Source: Trema orientale (Eukaryota > Streptophyta > Magnoliopsida > Rosales > Cannabaceae). Taken from it: a DNA stretch of 64,000 nt. The stretch covers positions 1,130,162 through 1,194,161 of the forward strand of contig JXTC01000055.1 of assembly GCA_002914845.1 (NCBI GenBank), in the 5' to 3' direction. Numbering within the stretch: the stretch's first letter is position 1; every line of letters begins with the position of its first letter. Shown in pieces: positions 48,101 to 59,827 of the stretch. Both the position numbers and the translations under genes were made by a program. The notes beneath the pieces were generated by a model, which did no database searches, was not told where the DNA came from, and was given only the letters and a program-made list of their open reading frames with translations.

Positions 48101-48580
48101 AAATCAGATAACCCATTAGTTGGGCAATCATCGAAAAATGCTCAAAAATGTTTGGAAGCAACATTAATTGAATCTCAAAACAGTGAGACGAAAATAACGA
48201 AGTGGTCTTCATGAGGAAATGAATTTGCAGGGCCTAAGGCCTACAATTCAGGAGCATACCGATCCAGAGTTAGTGGAACTCATGGAAAGGTGCTGGCAAA
48301 AGGAGCCATCATTAAGACCTCAATTCTCAGAGGTTCTTGAATTTTTGCAGCGCATGTCCAAAAAGGTACGGAAAGTTTGAACACCTTTTCTTCCAATTTG
48401 CACTTTTTTTTTTTGGTTTAAAAAAGACCAAAAAAAAAGGAAAAGAAAGTTTGATTGGTTTGTAACAGGTTAATGACTGGTTTGTAACAGGTTAGTGACA
48501 CAAGAGTGGGCAAGCAGAAGGAGAAGGCAACACGAATTGTTCCAGCCTTTATGCAAGGAAGAAAGCCAGGTGCCAACTGA
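42129..48580 (+). CDS. ACT-domain Raf-like protein kinase (STY8/STY17/STY46 type)
   Basis: Sixteen exons: 42129-42316, 42985-43099, 43716-43786, 43879-43980, 44084-44138, 44285-44395, 44628-44678, 45241-45410, 45490-45597, 45928-46001, 46137-46309, 47187-47282, 47755-47835, 47993-48046, 48231-48365 and 48491-48580. Phases agree throughout and give 557 aa, close to the Arabidopsis members. The ACT domain is at about 160-228 ([16 protein letters not shown] onward) and the kinase domain at about 270-525. Seen: glycine loop ASGSSGD, ATP lysine K301 in [14 protein letters not shown] with D394, DFG D412, activation segment [13 protein letters not shown]. Arabidopsis relatives phosphorylate transit peptides of chloroplast precursors in the cytosol; that role is inferred here. 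Intron 3 appears to use a GC donor (AG then GCATGG at 43787). The last intron has two near-identical acceptors 22 bases apart. The start was set at ATG 42129. One unknown base lies in intron 12. Confidence 0.95.
43184..43260 (+). mobile_element. Possible SINE remnant in kinase intron 2
   Basis: CTATAGATATCTCAGCTG and, 40 bases on, GGTCCCGGTTCGAAATG resemble decayed box A and box B. No tail or target duplication was found. Confidence 0.25.
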
Positions 48581-49605
48581 GGTGTTTTTTTATGATACGT
48601 CTGTAATAATTTGTCAAGTGATTGGTTTCCATCTTCTTATCTTATATTCCTCATTGGGGTAATTGTTCCGTAACTAAATATTGACCGCTGCCATTAGCCT
48701 TAATTTTTACACTAATTGCTATGCCCCCTCCAAATTAAGGGTTGAAGATTAGACGCCGGCTGTATGGCAAGGTTTTATAACCTTTGTCACAGTCACCCAA
48801 CCCCTCAGCCAACCTTACAAATTGCAAGCTCAGGTGAATCCTGAATATATATATATATATATATATATATGAGCCCTTTGATGTATGTTTTCGACATAGA
48901 GGGAGCGCAAGCACATGTTAAATATCTTGATCAGTATTTTAACCCAAAAATAAATGTACTTGAGTTTCTTATGATGAAATTTGTATATAATGCATTTTAT
49001 TTCCCCTTGTCAAGTTTTTTCATGGTCTTGTCTAACATTGTCTTAAAAGCAAAGATTTGTGATATGACATGCTTGTATGTACACGAAAATATCATATTTT
49101 TGATATTCTTTAACCTCTGTATTTCCCATAGGCAAAATATTGTATTCGATAAGTGAGAACCTACAATTTCACTGCTTTTTCCCCATATTCGTAGTATCAT
49201 CGACCTCTAACAACCCACTTAATAGTTTGACATAGGAAACGATTCTTGATAGACGACTAGACTTTAGAAAAAGCTTTAGAAAGTGTTGTTTTAAGAATAG
49301 GTGCAGGTTAACTCGGATGTAGTGGAAGAGAATTCCTTCCAAATGATTCGTGCACTGGTGGTCGACCAACCAAAATGCAACTTTATGTGCATAGATGCTA
49401 TTTATTGGGTCCTCTGGAATTGTTTCCCTTGGTGCAACGCTTAGCCATTACTCTTCCTTTGCATACCTTGTGTTTATCTGGATTAACAAAGACCATTTCT
49501 AAGTTAAAAGGGAATGAGAACTATTGTATGAAGTATGACAGTTTTAACAGTTAATTATTTCAAATGGCCCTTCTCTATGGGCCTCATTTTGCAAGTCAGA
49601 GTAAT
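48581..49605. other. Intergenic, kinase 3' region
   Basis: Kinase 3' untranslated region, a TA microsatellite (48846-48870) and AT-rich sequence without a recognisable gene. Confidence 0.5.
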
Positions 49606-49844
49606 GAGAAAATGACATGGATAGGACTAATTTAGGCCAAAATAATTTTTTTGAGCATCTTTCTGAAAATAACATTTTTAGGAGTAAAAGCTTCTTGACT
49701 ATAAAAAAATTATTATTTAGGATTTTTTCATAGTCAATAAATTCTTGACTATAGGTCAGACACATCTAAAAGTGTCTTTTTTGAAAAAATGCACAAAAAA
49801 GTCATTTTTTTGGCCCAAGTTAGTCCTGTCCACGTCCTTTTTCT
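49606..49844. mobile_element. MITE related to the 4559-7467 element
   Basis: Left end GAGAAAATGACATGGATAGG; right end read on the minus strand AGAAAAAGGACGTGGACAGG. Both continue ACTAA with TTGGGCCAAAA-like sequence, giving about 45 bp of inverted repeat in a 239-bp element. The interior repeats CTTGACTATA in both orientations, echoing the TTGAC words of the large element. It lies between the kinase and the MSL-type gene, 360 bases upstream of the latter's start. Confidence 0.7.
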
Positions 49845-50053
49845 GGGAAACGTAATTGAAAATTTATTTTCCCTTTTTTCGAAAACATAATTCGAGGCAA
49901 ATGAAAGCTACATGCAGCCCATGCTACTACATAACATATCCAAGTTGCAAAGGAGTGTGTCAAATTAAAATTGAAAAAGAAACCAAGAAAGAGAAAAGTG
50001 TTTTCTCTGGACAATCAAATTATTCCCAGCTCCTTTTGTAACAACAAAAATGC

Positions 50054-50107
50054 TTCGAGAATTTCTCGAAGTGACACCCCCGGGAGCTTTTGAGAAATTC
50101 CTCGAAT
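50054..50107. promoter_or_regulatory. Inverted TTCGAGAA/TTCTCGAA cluster upstream of MSL-type gene
   Basis: TTCGAGAATTTCTCGAA at 50054-50070 is a near-perfect palindrome of heat-shock-element half sites (TTCnnGAA), and a second similar block GAGAAATTCCTCGAA follows at about 50092-50106. The two blocks can also pair as a hairpin. They lie 97-149 bases before the start codon. Spacing departs from an ideal three-unit heat shock element, so function is a guess. Confidence 0.35.
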
Positions 50108-50202
50108 CCGCATGTTTCACGCACTTGAACTTTGACAACGACAACACAACCATTAAGAAGAAGAAGAAGTTCACTCTGTCTTGCTCAACAAAGTAACAGA
50201 AA

Positions 50203-53200
50203 ATGGCTCAGAGAGATGGGGAAGTGGTTGTCAATATTGGCACTAAGGCTGGTGCCAGCAAAGAGACACAGAATGCATCAAAAGTTAATACTGGAGAAGG
50301 AAGTTCCAGACAAGTACATCAAGGTTCACCAGGAAAATTACGTACTGAAAGCATACGACGAAGTACGGACCATGAGCTTCTTAGGGCTGGTTCAAACGCT
50401 TCCTTTAGCCGAAACTCATGGAAGCCACCTTTAAGCAGGACTAAGTCCAGGCTCATTGACCCACCTGAGGAACATTTACAAAAATCAGAAAGAGTAGTCA
50501 ATTCCGGACGGTTACTGGGAAAAGATGGTGATAATGAGACTTTTGATGGGGACGACCTTGAAGACATTCCAGAAGAATATAAGAAAACCAAGTTCAGTGT
50601 ACTTACATTTCTTCAGTGGGTAAGCCTTGTTTTAATCTTAGCAGCATTGGGTTGTAGTCTTTGGATTCCAATTCTGAAAAGGCAAAAGCTTTGGGACCTT
50701 CCGTCATGGAAATGGGAGATAATGGTTTTGGCATTAAACTGTGGTCGTTTAGTCTCCGGTTGGGGAATTCGGCTGGTTGTGATCTTTATAGAGAGTAATT
50801 TTCTATTGCAGAAAAGGGTTTTGTATTTCGTTTATGGGTTGAGAAGGGCAGTCCAGAATTGCCTCTGGTTGGGTCTTGTTTTGCTTGTTTGGCACTGTAT
50901 TTTTGATCAAAAGGTCCAAGAGAAGACCGAGAGTAAGATCTTACCTTATGTGACCAAAATTCTGGTCTGTTTTTTGGTGGGTACTTTGATTTGGCTACTG
51001 AAAACACTTCTTGTTAAGGTCCTTGCCCTCTCTTTTCATGTGAACAACTTCTTTGAACGAATTCAGGAAGCTTTGTTTAAGCAGTATGTGATTGAAACGC
51101 TTTTCGGGCCCTCAATATATCAAATGAAAGATCATTCAAGGGCTGCTGCTGAGGTTCAGGAGTTTCAGAAGGCTGGGGCTGCTATGCCAAGTGACCTCAG
51201 GGCAACTCTGCTACCAAGGAATGACAGAGGACTATTACAAAATTGCCCGTCTGTTGGGAGGAGTAGTTCTAGATTTTCTAAGCCAGTGTCTGAGAGGCAA
51301 GAGGAAAATATCCGAATTGACCACTTGCGTAAGCTGAATCAGAAGAATATATCGGCTTGGAATATGAGGAGAATGGTAAATATAGTCCGCAATGGGTCGC
51401 TGACCACTCTGGACGAGCGAATACTGAATTCGGATACGGATGACGAGTCTTCTTTGCAGATTAAAACTGAATGCCAGGCAAAAGAGGCAGCCAAGAAGAT
51501 ATTTAACACAGCAGCCAAGCAGGGATCCAAGTATGTTTATATATTACTATATATGTTGTCCATTTATTCAGTGCAATTTAATTTTGCATCATTATAGCCT
51601 TTGTAACATTAGTTTCTTTAGTATACTACCTTCCCCATGTGATTGATTTTTTCTTATGCAGAAATATATTTTCACATGGATTGTTATGTTAAATGTATTA
51701 TTGCTGTTACAGTTTTATTTATCTAGACGATTTAATGAAGTTTACCAGTAAAGACGAAGCTATTAGGACTATGCATCTATTTGGAGCAGCATTTGAAAAC
51801 GAGGGAATTAGCAAATCGGTTCTGAATGAATGGGTGGTAGGAATCTCTTCTTATATCTTTCTCACTCTGTAGTTCTGGCTAATACATCTTAGTACTGTTG
51901 ATGTCATCTTTTGGTGTTCAGAATGTCAACCAATATGTGTGCGTATATATACAGCTATATATATTTGAAACAAATATTAAAGGACAGATGCGTTATACAC
52001 TTCTGGCCTCCATTTTAGCGGGCACTAGTGCACCATCATAATGGATGGTCTGGATTCTGTACTTGAATTTTTCATCTCTGTCTACTCAGTTAAATATCAA
52101 CGATGAAAGTGAGCTCTTTGTTTGTTGTAGGTCAATGCATTTAGAGAGAGAAGAGCACTTGCATTATCTCTCAATGATACAAAAACAGCTGTGGATGAAC
52201 TTCACAATATGTTGAATATCCTCGTAGCCGTCATCATTGTGATAATCTCGCTTCTTATACTTGGGATTCCCATCATGCATTTCCTTGTCTTAATAAGCTC
52301 CCAGCTTCTTTTGGTTGTATTTATCTTTGGGAATACTTGTAAAACGACATTTGAAGCTATCATCTTCTTATTTGTAGTGCACCCATTTGATGTGGGTGAT
52401 CGTTGTGAAGTGGACGGAGTCCAGGTAAATATTTTCTTCGTATATATAAAGATTTCATGTTATCTAGGAAATTATCAATATTTTATCTTCCATGGATGTC
52501 CCTAACATGGGCTTCTCTCTTTCGGTTCTCAGATGATAGTTGAGGAAATGAATATACTAACTACTGTCTTTCTAAGGTATGACAACCAAAAGATTATATA
52601 CCCCAACAGTGTTCTATCCACCAAGCCTATTGCTAACTTTTATCGAAGTCCAGACATGGGAGACTCGATTGATTTTTTCGTCCACATCTCAACTCCGGTG
52701 GAGAAGATAGCCTCTATGAAAGACAAAATAAGAAGGTATACAAAGGCAGACTGATCTTTCATTCTTCCTTTTTTCCTTTTCTGAGACAAACCATTAGAAA
52801 AAACAAACACTAGGCTAGAGCCTAGAGTCAAACCCAAGTTATGAGTGTAACTTTTCATTTCTATTCGATGTCTTCCACAATCTGTAAATACATATCTTCT
52901 ATGTGCAAGTATGGTATGATCTTACTTCTTTTTTTGGCTTTAAACCATAAAGATGCTCTTAGAAATACTGTGTATAAAAATGCAGGTATATTGAAAGCAG
53001 AAGCGACCATTGGCATCCAGCACCAATGTTGATAATGAGGGAGGTCGAGGACTTGAACAAACTGAAGTTATCGGTGTGGGTTACACACCGAATGAACCAC
53101 CAAGATATTGGGGAGAGATGGGCTAGGAGAGCCCTTTTAGTGGAAGAGATTATCAAGATTTTCAAAGAGTGCGATTTTGAGTATCGGATGCTGCCTCTTG

Positions 53201-53286
53201 ACATCAATGTCCGAAGCATGCCAAACTTCACAGGGACGACAAGGTCTGTAGCTGACTCAAGTATGCATATGCCACTACACAAGTGA
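50203..53286 (+). CDS. Mechanosensitive ion channel, MSL10-like
   Basis: Five exons: 50203-51530, 51713-51836, 52131-52424, 52533-52735 and 52986-53286; phases agree and give 749 aa (MSL10 is about 730). MscS-like channels of this plant group sit in the plasma membrane and open on membrane tension; MSL10 also has a signalling role through its N-terminus. The N-terminal 125 residues are hydrophilic, Ser- and charge-rich. Four hydrophobic segments lie within exon 1 (about residues 131-157, 170-195, 222-240 and 250-275), then a long cytosolic loop, then two more in exon 3. That exon forms the MscS pore region (LLILGIPIMHFLVLISSQLL onward) and runs into HPFDVGDRCEVDG, the start of the MscS beta domain. 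MIVEEMNILTTVFLRYD and PNSVLSTKPIANFYRSP are strongly family-like. The gene looks intact. It is on the same strand as the kinase upstream, with separate promoters. Confidence 0.95.
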
Positions 53287-54182
53287 GTGCAATGTGGGAA
53301 TCAAATTCTCTGATTTATGAAGGATTTTTGTAAAAATAAAAATAATAATAATAATAATAATAAGACAAAAACACATAAGGGTTTGGCACTGTTGATGAGT
53401 ATGTCAACCCCAAGGTATAATGAAGTTTGGTTGAGTTCTGATATGATAATTTTGCAATCTGATGCAGTGTATCCTGCATTAGTCTAATTGTCTGTGATTG
53501 TAAAAAGGCCTTAATATTCTAGGCCGACTATATGATTTAGAAAAATTTACGTGGATGACCAAAATTTTAAATTTGATTAAGTAAATGTCCACTTTTAAAA
53601 TTTTATAGCTAAATGTTCAGGTATATATATTTTTACATTTAGTAAATACGCATATCTACCAATTTTAGTTACTGTACTAAAATGCACTTGGTATATAATT
53701 TTTTATACTTGGTATATAAAATTATATATTTGGTATATAAAACTATACACTTGGTATATATACATATATACCAGACATTTTGCTATAACATTTAACAAAG
53801 AGACATTTACTGAAATTATACCCAAAATTTGATCATATTTCTATATAAGCCCAGATGATTTATGCCTCCCAAGGGTTCAAGCCCATAACCATGATGGGTC
53901 CATAAAAAAGTGTAGTTTTTTTTATAATAATAATAATAATAAATAATAATGTAGTTACTCACTTTTAATCTCGTTTCCATACTTGGTGGACCCAATTCCA
54001 ATCCACCATTTTAAGTAAGGGATAAAGTGCCTGAAGCTATGTGTCGTGACTCGTGTCCTTTTATATGGTGTAAAACAGAACACACAGACCAATACCAAAC
54101 ATTAAAATCGACAGAGAAAACAGAGCAATAGATTTGAAACCTACCCATTCCCATTGGAATCAAATCCACTTAATCCAGTCTA
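53287..54182. other. Intergenic, MSL-type channel to GST
   Basis: Contains an AAT microsatellite (53335-53362), another near 53926-53950, and the tandem array at 53685-53770. The last 150 bases hold the GST promoter and leader, with a TTTATATGG word at about 54060 as a possible TATA element. Confidence 0.5.
53685..53770. repeat. Short tandem array of ACTTGGTATATAAAATTATA
   Basis: Four imperfect copies of a 19-20 base unit built on TTGGTATATAAAA. Related words occur near 55640-55700 and 17870-17990 (TATACC and TATATA), so it may be part of a dispersed AT-rich repeat. Confidence 0.55.
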
Positions 54183-55056
54183 ATGGCGACTCCCGTTAAG
54201 GTGTACGGACCGCCCATGTCCACGGCTGTGTCCAGGGTCCTGGCCTGTCTCATCGAGAAAAACGTTGACTTTCAACTCGTGTCGGTCAACATGTCCAAAG
54301 GCGAGCACAAGAAGCCCGAGTTCCTCAAGATGCAGGTACACTATTTCTCATACAATTACGCAGAGTAAAAAAGCACTCTTTTTCTCGCATCTCATTCTTT
54401 TTTTTTTTTCTCTCTAATGCAGCCCTTCGGCCAAGTTCCAGCTTTTCAAGACGACAGCATTTCCCTATTCGGTAAATACCCACAAATTTGTCTCCATGCC
54501 CTTTTTACTCATTTCTCATCAAATTCGATTTTATCTTCAAAAATCATAATCTGGGTCTTTGTTTCCTTTGTCTGGGTATTAATAATTGGTGAGTTCAGAG
54601 TCCAGAGCCATATGCCGCTACATTTGCGAGAAGCACGCAGATAAAGGAAACAAGGGCTTGTACGGAACGAACCCACTAGCAAAAGCCTCCGTAGATCAAT
54701 GGCTAGAGGCCGAGTCCCAAAGCTTCAATCCACCGAGCTCGGTTCTGGTGTTTCAGCTTGCGTTCGCGCCCAGAATGAAACTAAAGCAAGACCCCGTAGC
54801 GATCAAGCAGAACGAAGACAAGTTGGCCAAGGTTCTCCAAGTCTACGAGAAGAGACTCGGCGAGAGCCGGTTCTTGGCTGGTGATGAGTTTTCTCTGGCC
54901 GATCTTTCTCACTTGCCAAACACGCAGTACCTGGTCACGGCGGCTAACAAGGCAGAGCTTTTTACTTCGAACAAGAATGTGGGCAGGTGGTGGGCTGAGA
55001 TTTCGAGTAGGGACTCGTGGAAGAAGGTTGTTGAGATGCAAAAGACTGCTAAGTGA
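54183..55056 (+). CDS. Glutathione S-transferase, phi class
   Basis: Three exons (54183-54335, 54423-54471, 54599-55056) joined in phase give 219 aa, the normal size and the normal three-exon layout of phi GSTs. The product joins glutathione to electrophiles or carries flavonoid-type ligands in the cytosol. The thioredoxin-like domain (1-80) has the catalytic Ser, probably S13 in PPMSTAVSRV, the glutathione-binding PFGQVPAF with cis-Pro, and LFESRAICRYI. The helical domain follows, with FLAGDEFSLADL and the C-terminal RWWAEISSRDSWKK. It resembles several phi members and I cannot assign an orthologue. A polyadenylation-like AATAAA lies at 55108-55113. The exons are more GC-rich than the flanks. 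It appears intact. Confidence 0.95.
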
Positions 55057-55760
55057 TTATAGTTTGTTGGTGAAAACTGAAAACTCGGAAGTTGGCTTGG
55101 TCGTTTGAATAAAATTAATGTAACTAAGTAGAAATCTTGGACTGTCTTGTTGGTGTTACAAGGTTGTCCCGAGTGTCCCGAGTTTTGTAGATCTCTTCTG
55201 GGAGATCTGTTGTTTTAGCTTTATTGGTGTTGTTATTTACTATTATGTTGAGTTTCTTGTGCCTTCTGGGCCATGATTGATGAAACACTTGTTTTTTAAT
55301 AGTTTTGTTTGGTGAAAGCTTGAAAGTTTCCTAGGTCGTTATGAGTTTGTCCTGTCGTTTCCATAATTGTAGAGGGTTTTATGTTTGCCTTGCTTAAAAT
55401 TTTGTAACTAGAACCGGGAAAAAAAAAAAAAAAAAAAAATCCATTCCCCCCCCCCAAAAAAGGGATTTTGGACTTCAATTTAAGCGGTGAAACTGGGGCT
55501 TATAGCAAAATGACCGACTTTTAGGCTCATTTTATGTAACTGTTTGTTTTTTAAATGCTTTAGCAAGATGACTATCAGTGGATAACTGGATATAAACCAA
55601 ATGCAAAATATGATGTACCTACTGCCCATTATAAAAATGAATATATTCACTACATAAACTAAAACTTGAATATAAGTGGATATACCAAGTATAAAAATAC
55701 GTATACTCAGATATTTAGCAATGAAAAGAGAAAAATTAACATTTATTAAAACGAAATATA
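55057..55760. other. GST 3' region and AT-rich spacer
   Basis: GST 3' untranslated sequence, then a poly-A of about 21 bases next to a C run (55419-55457), then AT-rich sequence with no gene. Confidence 0.5.
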
Positions 55761-55765
55761 ATTTC

Positions 55766-57668
55766 TATTAGGGAATATGCTCTAAAGTTTATTTATTGAA
55801 TTAAATATTTAAAAATATATTTTTATTAAGGGTTTTTTTTGCATGTATAAATAATATTATTGATGTAATTATACATTATCATAAATATTTTTAGATTATT
55901 TATGTAACCATTATTCACTATATATTGTATCTATATGTGAGGACTAAATAAATTGATAATAATCTAAAATGGTTCATAGTGATTAATTATAGTTATGAAC
56001 TATAATTAAATTAACATTATTAGTACAGTCCATCAACATTAAGAATGGAATATTCTTATCTGGATTATTTAATATAGAAACATTAAAGGATAGAGGTACT
56101 TTGTATAATACGGTTATATAGGACCGGACCAGGTGAATTTTGAAATAACTAATAAATTCTATAATACTAATACAGAGTTCAAAATTCATCATTAAAGTGA
56201 TCATATATAGAATAGTACTAATCTTGAGTTATTAATAAACTTCTATTTCTGATATTGTGTTTTTTAATTTACTCGGTAAAAGTTTGCTTGTGTCAAATTC
56301 AACTCTTGTAGTTTGAAAACACAATGAAATAAATGACTAGGAATATTAATACATAGATATAGAATCCATTTATTTTCTTTTTGAAAATCAGAAAAGTAGT
56401 TCTCTTGAATAATTGATTCAGGACTTGAACAATAGAGCGCTCAAATTTATGAGATAGTCACAAATTAATTGTTCATTAGAAAATCAAATAGAATTTAAGG
56501 ACTAAGATGTAATTAGAGAGATAACTGAATTACCTAGCTCTAATTATGAACTATATATGGAGGATTAATCTATATGCAATGATTAAATCAATGGACGATT
56601 CAACACTTTTATTTGAATAAATTATACTATAAATTCAATAGTGCAATTTTAGGTTTATCGTAGAATAACACTGAAATCAATAATTTTGATTTCTTGATTT
56701 AAGAGTTAAATTGATGATCAAATTTTATTGGAGCTTTAATTATAAGTCCATAAGTCCCTTTTCTATTATCTTTACACTATAAGATATGTGAGATTAATAA
56801 TTGAATTAATTTATAATTGTTATAAATTAATATAGCATTGTGATAAAAATTGTGATATAATATAATAATTAAATTATGTTATGATTTACATAATTTACAT
56901 ATAATAGTTAAATTGCCCAAAAACTAATGATTAATTAATTAAAAATTAATTAACATTTTTTTAAATATTTAATTAATTAAATATTTACTTTTATTTATAT
57001 ATGTAAAGTGAAAGTTAGATTTTTCCATTACTATTAGCATTTCATATTTTAATCATTTAATTAAATAAATTTAAAAACAAATAATAAATTAAATATGATT
57101 TAATTTATTAGTGGGGCAATTTAATAATTTTAGTGGGAGCAAAAAGTTAGGTTTGCCCACTAATATTACTACTATTCTTGTCTTATTCAAGAGAGATATA
57201 CGATAAGAAAGATAAGAGGAGGAAGTGAGTTAGTTTTTGATGAGTTAGTTCTAGTATTCTAAATATATATATATATATATATCAACTTATTCTTGAGAGA
57301 AAACCATAGAGAGAATAGAGAAAGAAGTTTATATATTTTTGACTTCTTTCTATTTGTAAAAGAGAAAAATTAGTTTCTCCCATTCTAACTCTCTACTTAC
57401 TCAAGAGTGAAAATAATACTATTTCAATTGTTGATCAAAGAAGTACCACAAACTACATACTTGGTGGGGTGTTTGGAGAAGAAAATTTTTGGTATCAAAA
57501 GGAAAGTTTAAACATTAAGTCTTCAAGGATAATTATATTTTTCTTTTTATCTTAATTTATCAAAACTCAATATACAAACTTGAAGATCCAGATTTGAGAA
57601 TTTTTTTCTTAAAAGATCTTGGTGTTCCATTGTTTCCGCATATGTGAAAATTATATTCCAAAACCAAC
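55766..57668. mobile_element. Solo LTR, 1.9 kb (fossil)
   Basis: Bounded by a perfect 5-bp target duplication ATTTC (55761-55765 and 57669-57673). It starts TATTAGGGAATATGCTCTAA (probably TGTTAGGG originally) and ends AAAACCAACA. A TATA-like region near 57265-57280 is followed by GAGAGAAAACCATAGAGAGA, as in LTR promoter and leader regions. There are no coding parts and no second LTR. The great LTR length points to a long-LTR copia or gypsy lineage. It is probably the product of recombination between LTRs, and moderately old judging by its changed first bases. Confidence 0.7.
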
Positions 57669-57673
57669 AATTT

Positions 57674-58044
57674 CCACATGAAATTAGGCTTAGTACCTAC
57701 TTTTTGTGTTATATTTCACCAATACCCGCTTTTTCATGTTAATATTTTCATACCTGTTTTTTAGGCATATATTTTATGTATAAAATACATGTGGTATATA
57801 ATTCTCCAAAGAATGGGTGTGGATGTATTAAGGGTTGAAAGAATGAGCATTTATCTAAATATGATAAAAAACGGCTATTTATGTACTTTTCCCATTTAAG
57901 TGGGCTATCAAAAAGAAGCCCAAAAGAATCATCAAATAAGTCGACGCGGCCCAAAACTTGATTGGGATCGGCTTCTTTCCATTGAAAAAAAAGACCCACG
58001 TCGTCTCCGGCATCCCAGAGTCGCAATCGGTTCTCTCAGCGGCA
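57674..58044. other. Upstream region of U11/U12-25K
   Basis: AT-rich to 57890, then more GC-rich sequence that is probably the promoter and leader. The frame of the protein stays open upstream to 57958 but that ATG lacks family similarity. Confidence 0.5.
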
Positions 58045-59019
58045 ATGGAGTCGGAATCGAGTACGAAGGAAGAAGAAAATGTAAAGGTCGAAAGTTACAA
58101 CAGTCAAAGTATGAAGAAGGCAAGGCTGCAGTCAACGCTCGCTGCTCTTCTCGATGATCCAATCCTCGCCGATGTCTCCAAGAATCCGACCTTATCGGAT
58201 GTGGATACCCTCATAAGCCTCGAATTGGGTAGCGCCATGCGAATCTCCGTCCTCAAGCTTGACGGCACCTCTTTCGGTACTTGAATTCCTCTCCTATCTA
58301 GATTCTTCAGCTTGGCATTTTCACAAACATCTAACCTACGTGTTCAAATAGAGCTAATGATGCTGCATCTAAATGTGTTTCTCTTTTTATTATGGTGGGG
58401 AAGATGTGGCAGTGATGAATTCTGCGACTGTCAAGGATCTTAAGCTTGCGATCAAGCAAAAAGTAAACGACGTGGAGCAATCCAAGATGGGTCATCGCCA
58501 CATTTCATGGTTAGTTTGCCTTGACAACATGAAGTTGCCTGTTGGCTGTTGCCTTTATTCTTTTTTTTTTTTTTTTTTTGGGGGGGGGGGGGCGAGGGGG
58601 GAATTTAGCATCATATTGATTAATTAGTAATTTTTTGGGCTAATTAGACATGAGAATGATTAATTTGTATCCATTATGATTAATTGTTTTTGGACATGCA
58701 GGAAGCACGTATGGGCGAATTCCTGCTTATCATACCATAACGAAAAGCTACTTGATGACAAGGCAGAACTTCAGAGTTTTGGCATACGTAACAATTCAAA
58801 GGTTTTTCCTTTACTACCGTATATTACTAGTTTGTCTAATTAATTTTTTTTTTTTTCAGAAGAATTTGTTTTATTTTGACAAAAGAGAGAGACCGAAACA
58901 TGTTGGCTATGGCTTATGTGTAGGTACAGTTCGTCCCTTACGTGGTGTCAAAGAATACTCGAAGACATTCAAAGAGGAAGAAACACCGTTTTTTTCATGG
59001 CCTTAACAAGCGCGCTTAA
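58045..59019 (+). CDS. U11/U12 small nuclear ribonucleoprotein 25 kDa protein
   Basis: Four exons (58045-58276, 58404-58509, 58702-58801, 58924-59019) in phase give 177 aa, close to the Arabidopsis protein. It is a component of the U11/U12 di-snRNP of the minor (U12-type) spliceosome in the nucleus, binding U11-associated factors for 5' splice-site recognition. Strongly family-like stretches are LLDDPILADVSKNPTLSDVD, ISLELGSAMRISVLKLD, DVAVMNSATVKDLKLAIK with MGHRHISWKHVW (a ubiquitin-like fold), GIRNNSK, and the basic end RRHSKRKKHRFF then HGLNKRA. The start at 58045 is chosen over the in-frame ATG at 57958 because the family begins near MESE. Intron 3 has a weak donor (AAG then GTTTTTCC); reading through would add 14 residues and stop. 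The gene looks intact. Confidence 0.95.
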
Positions 59020-59827
59020 TTAATAAACTGTAGTGTTTAATGTTCTGTATATTTACTTGATTGAACTTATTGATACCTCTCCAGCAGCCCAGTTCTCCGA
59101 TGCTAAAAACCGATTTTAGTGTTGTTGGAGCGTGATTGTACGTCTAAATCTAGGAAGATTGTGCATGATGATTGAATTTGAAGGTCATTAGGCTAAACCC
59201 ATTTTGCTCCTTTTTTGCATTTTGGCCTTGCACTCCAAAGTCACAAGCTTAGTTTAATCTTAATTTTAGTTTGCAATTATCATAAAGAAAGACATTGTTA
59301 GCATTATGATGTTCTTCTCAATCTCAGCTCCGCGTTTTCTACTTCAAGCAATAGATACCACTTAGCAGTTCCATCTAGCAACGAACTAAAGAAAAACAAC
59401 GAAGAAGTTTCACTGATCGTCATTATTATATATATTACTCTTCAATTAACCAGAACCACTATCACATAAGCTGATTAATTAACGGTCTCACCAACTAGAG
59501 TAGTTCGTACAGTCAAAGGGCCTGTTAACGTGAGAACTGTTATCAACTATTGGAGTAACTAGGTTCTATGATCTTAGTTTCGGGGATTAACTTTGCGGTG
59601 ATGCTCAAAGCAAACAGGGGGGAACTGGAAAAGGATTAGCCAAGTAGATTAAGCTGAAATATAATCGAATTGCTAAGTTAAAACCCCTACCAAAGAAAAT
59701 ATATGAACTGTAGATTTCTGAAAACAGAGTCCATATTCTTTACAGGAGTTCTCTTTATACAGTTCAAGACCCACATCAAATTCTTCTTCTGAGTGGCAGA
59801 CTCCTATGCTTTTTCATTTCTTGAGGT
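59020..59827. other. Spacer between convergent genes
   Basis: Holds the 3' ends of U11/U12-25K (AATAAA-like word at 59024-59031) and of the minus-strand ARID-HMG gene. No other gene seen. Confidence 0.6.

Noticed and set aside
57958-58044. Longer N-terminus for U11/U12-25K from ATG 57958
   Set aside because: The added residues have no similarity to the family and the Arabidopsis protein begins near the ATG at 58045.
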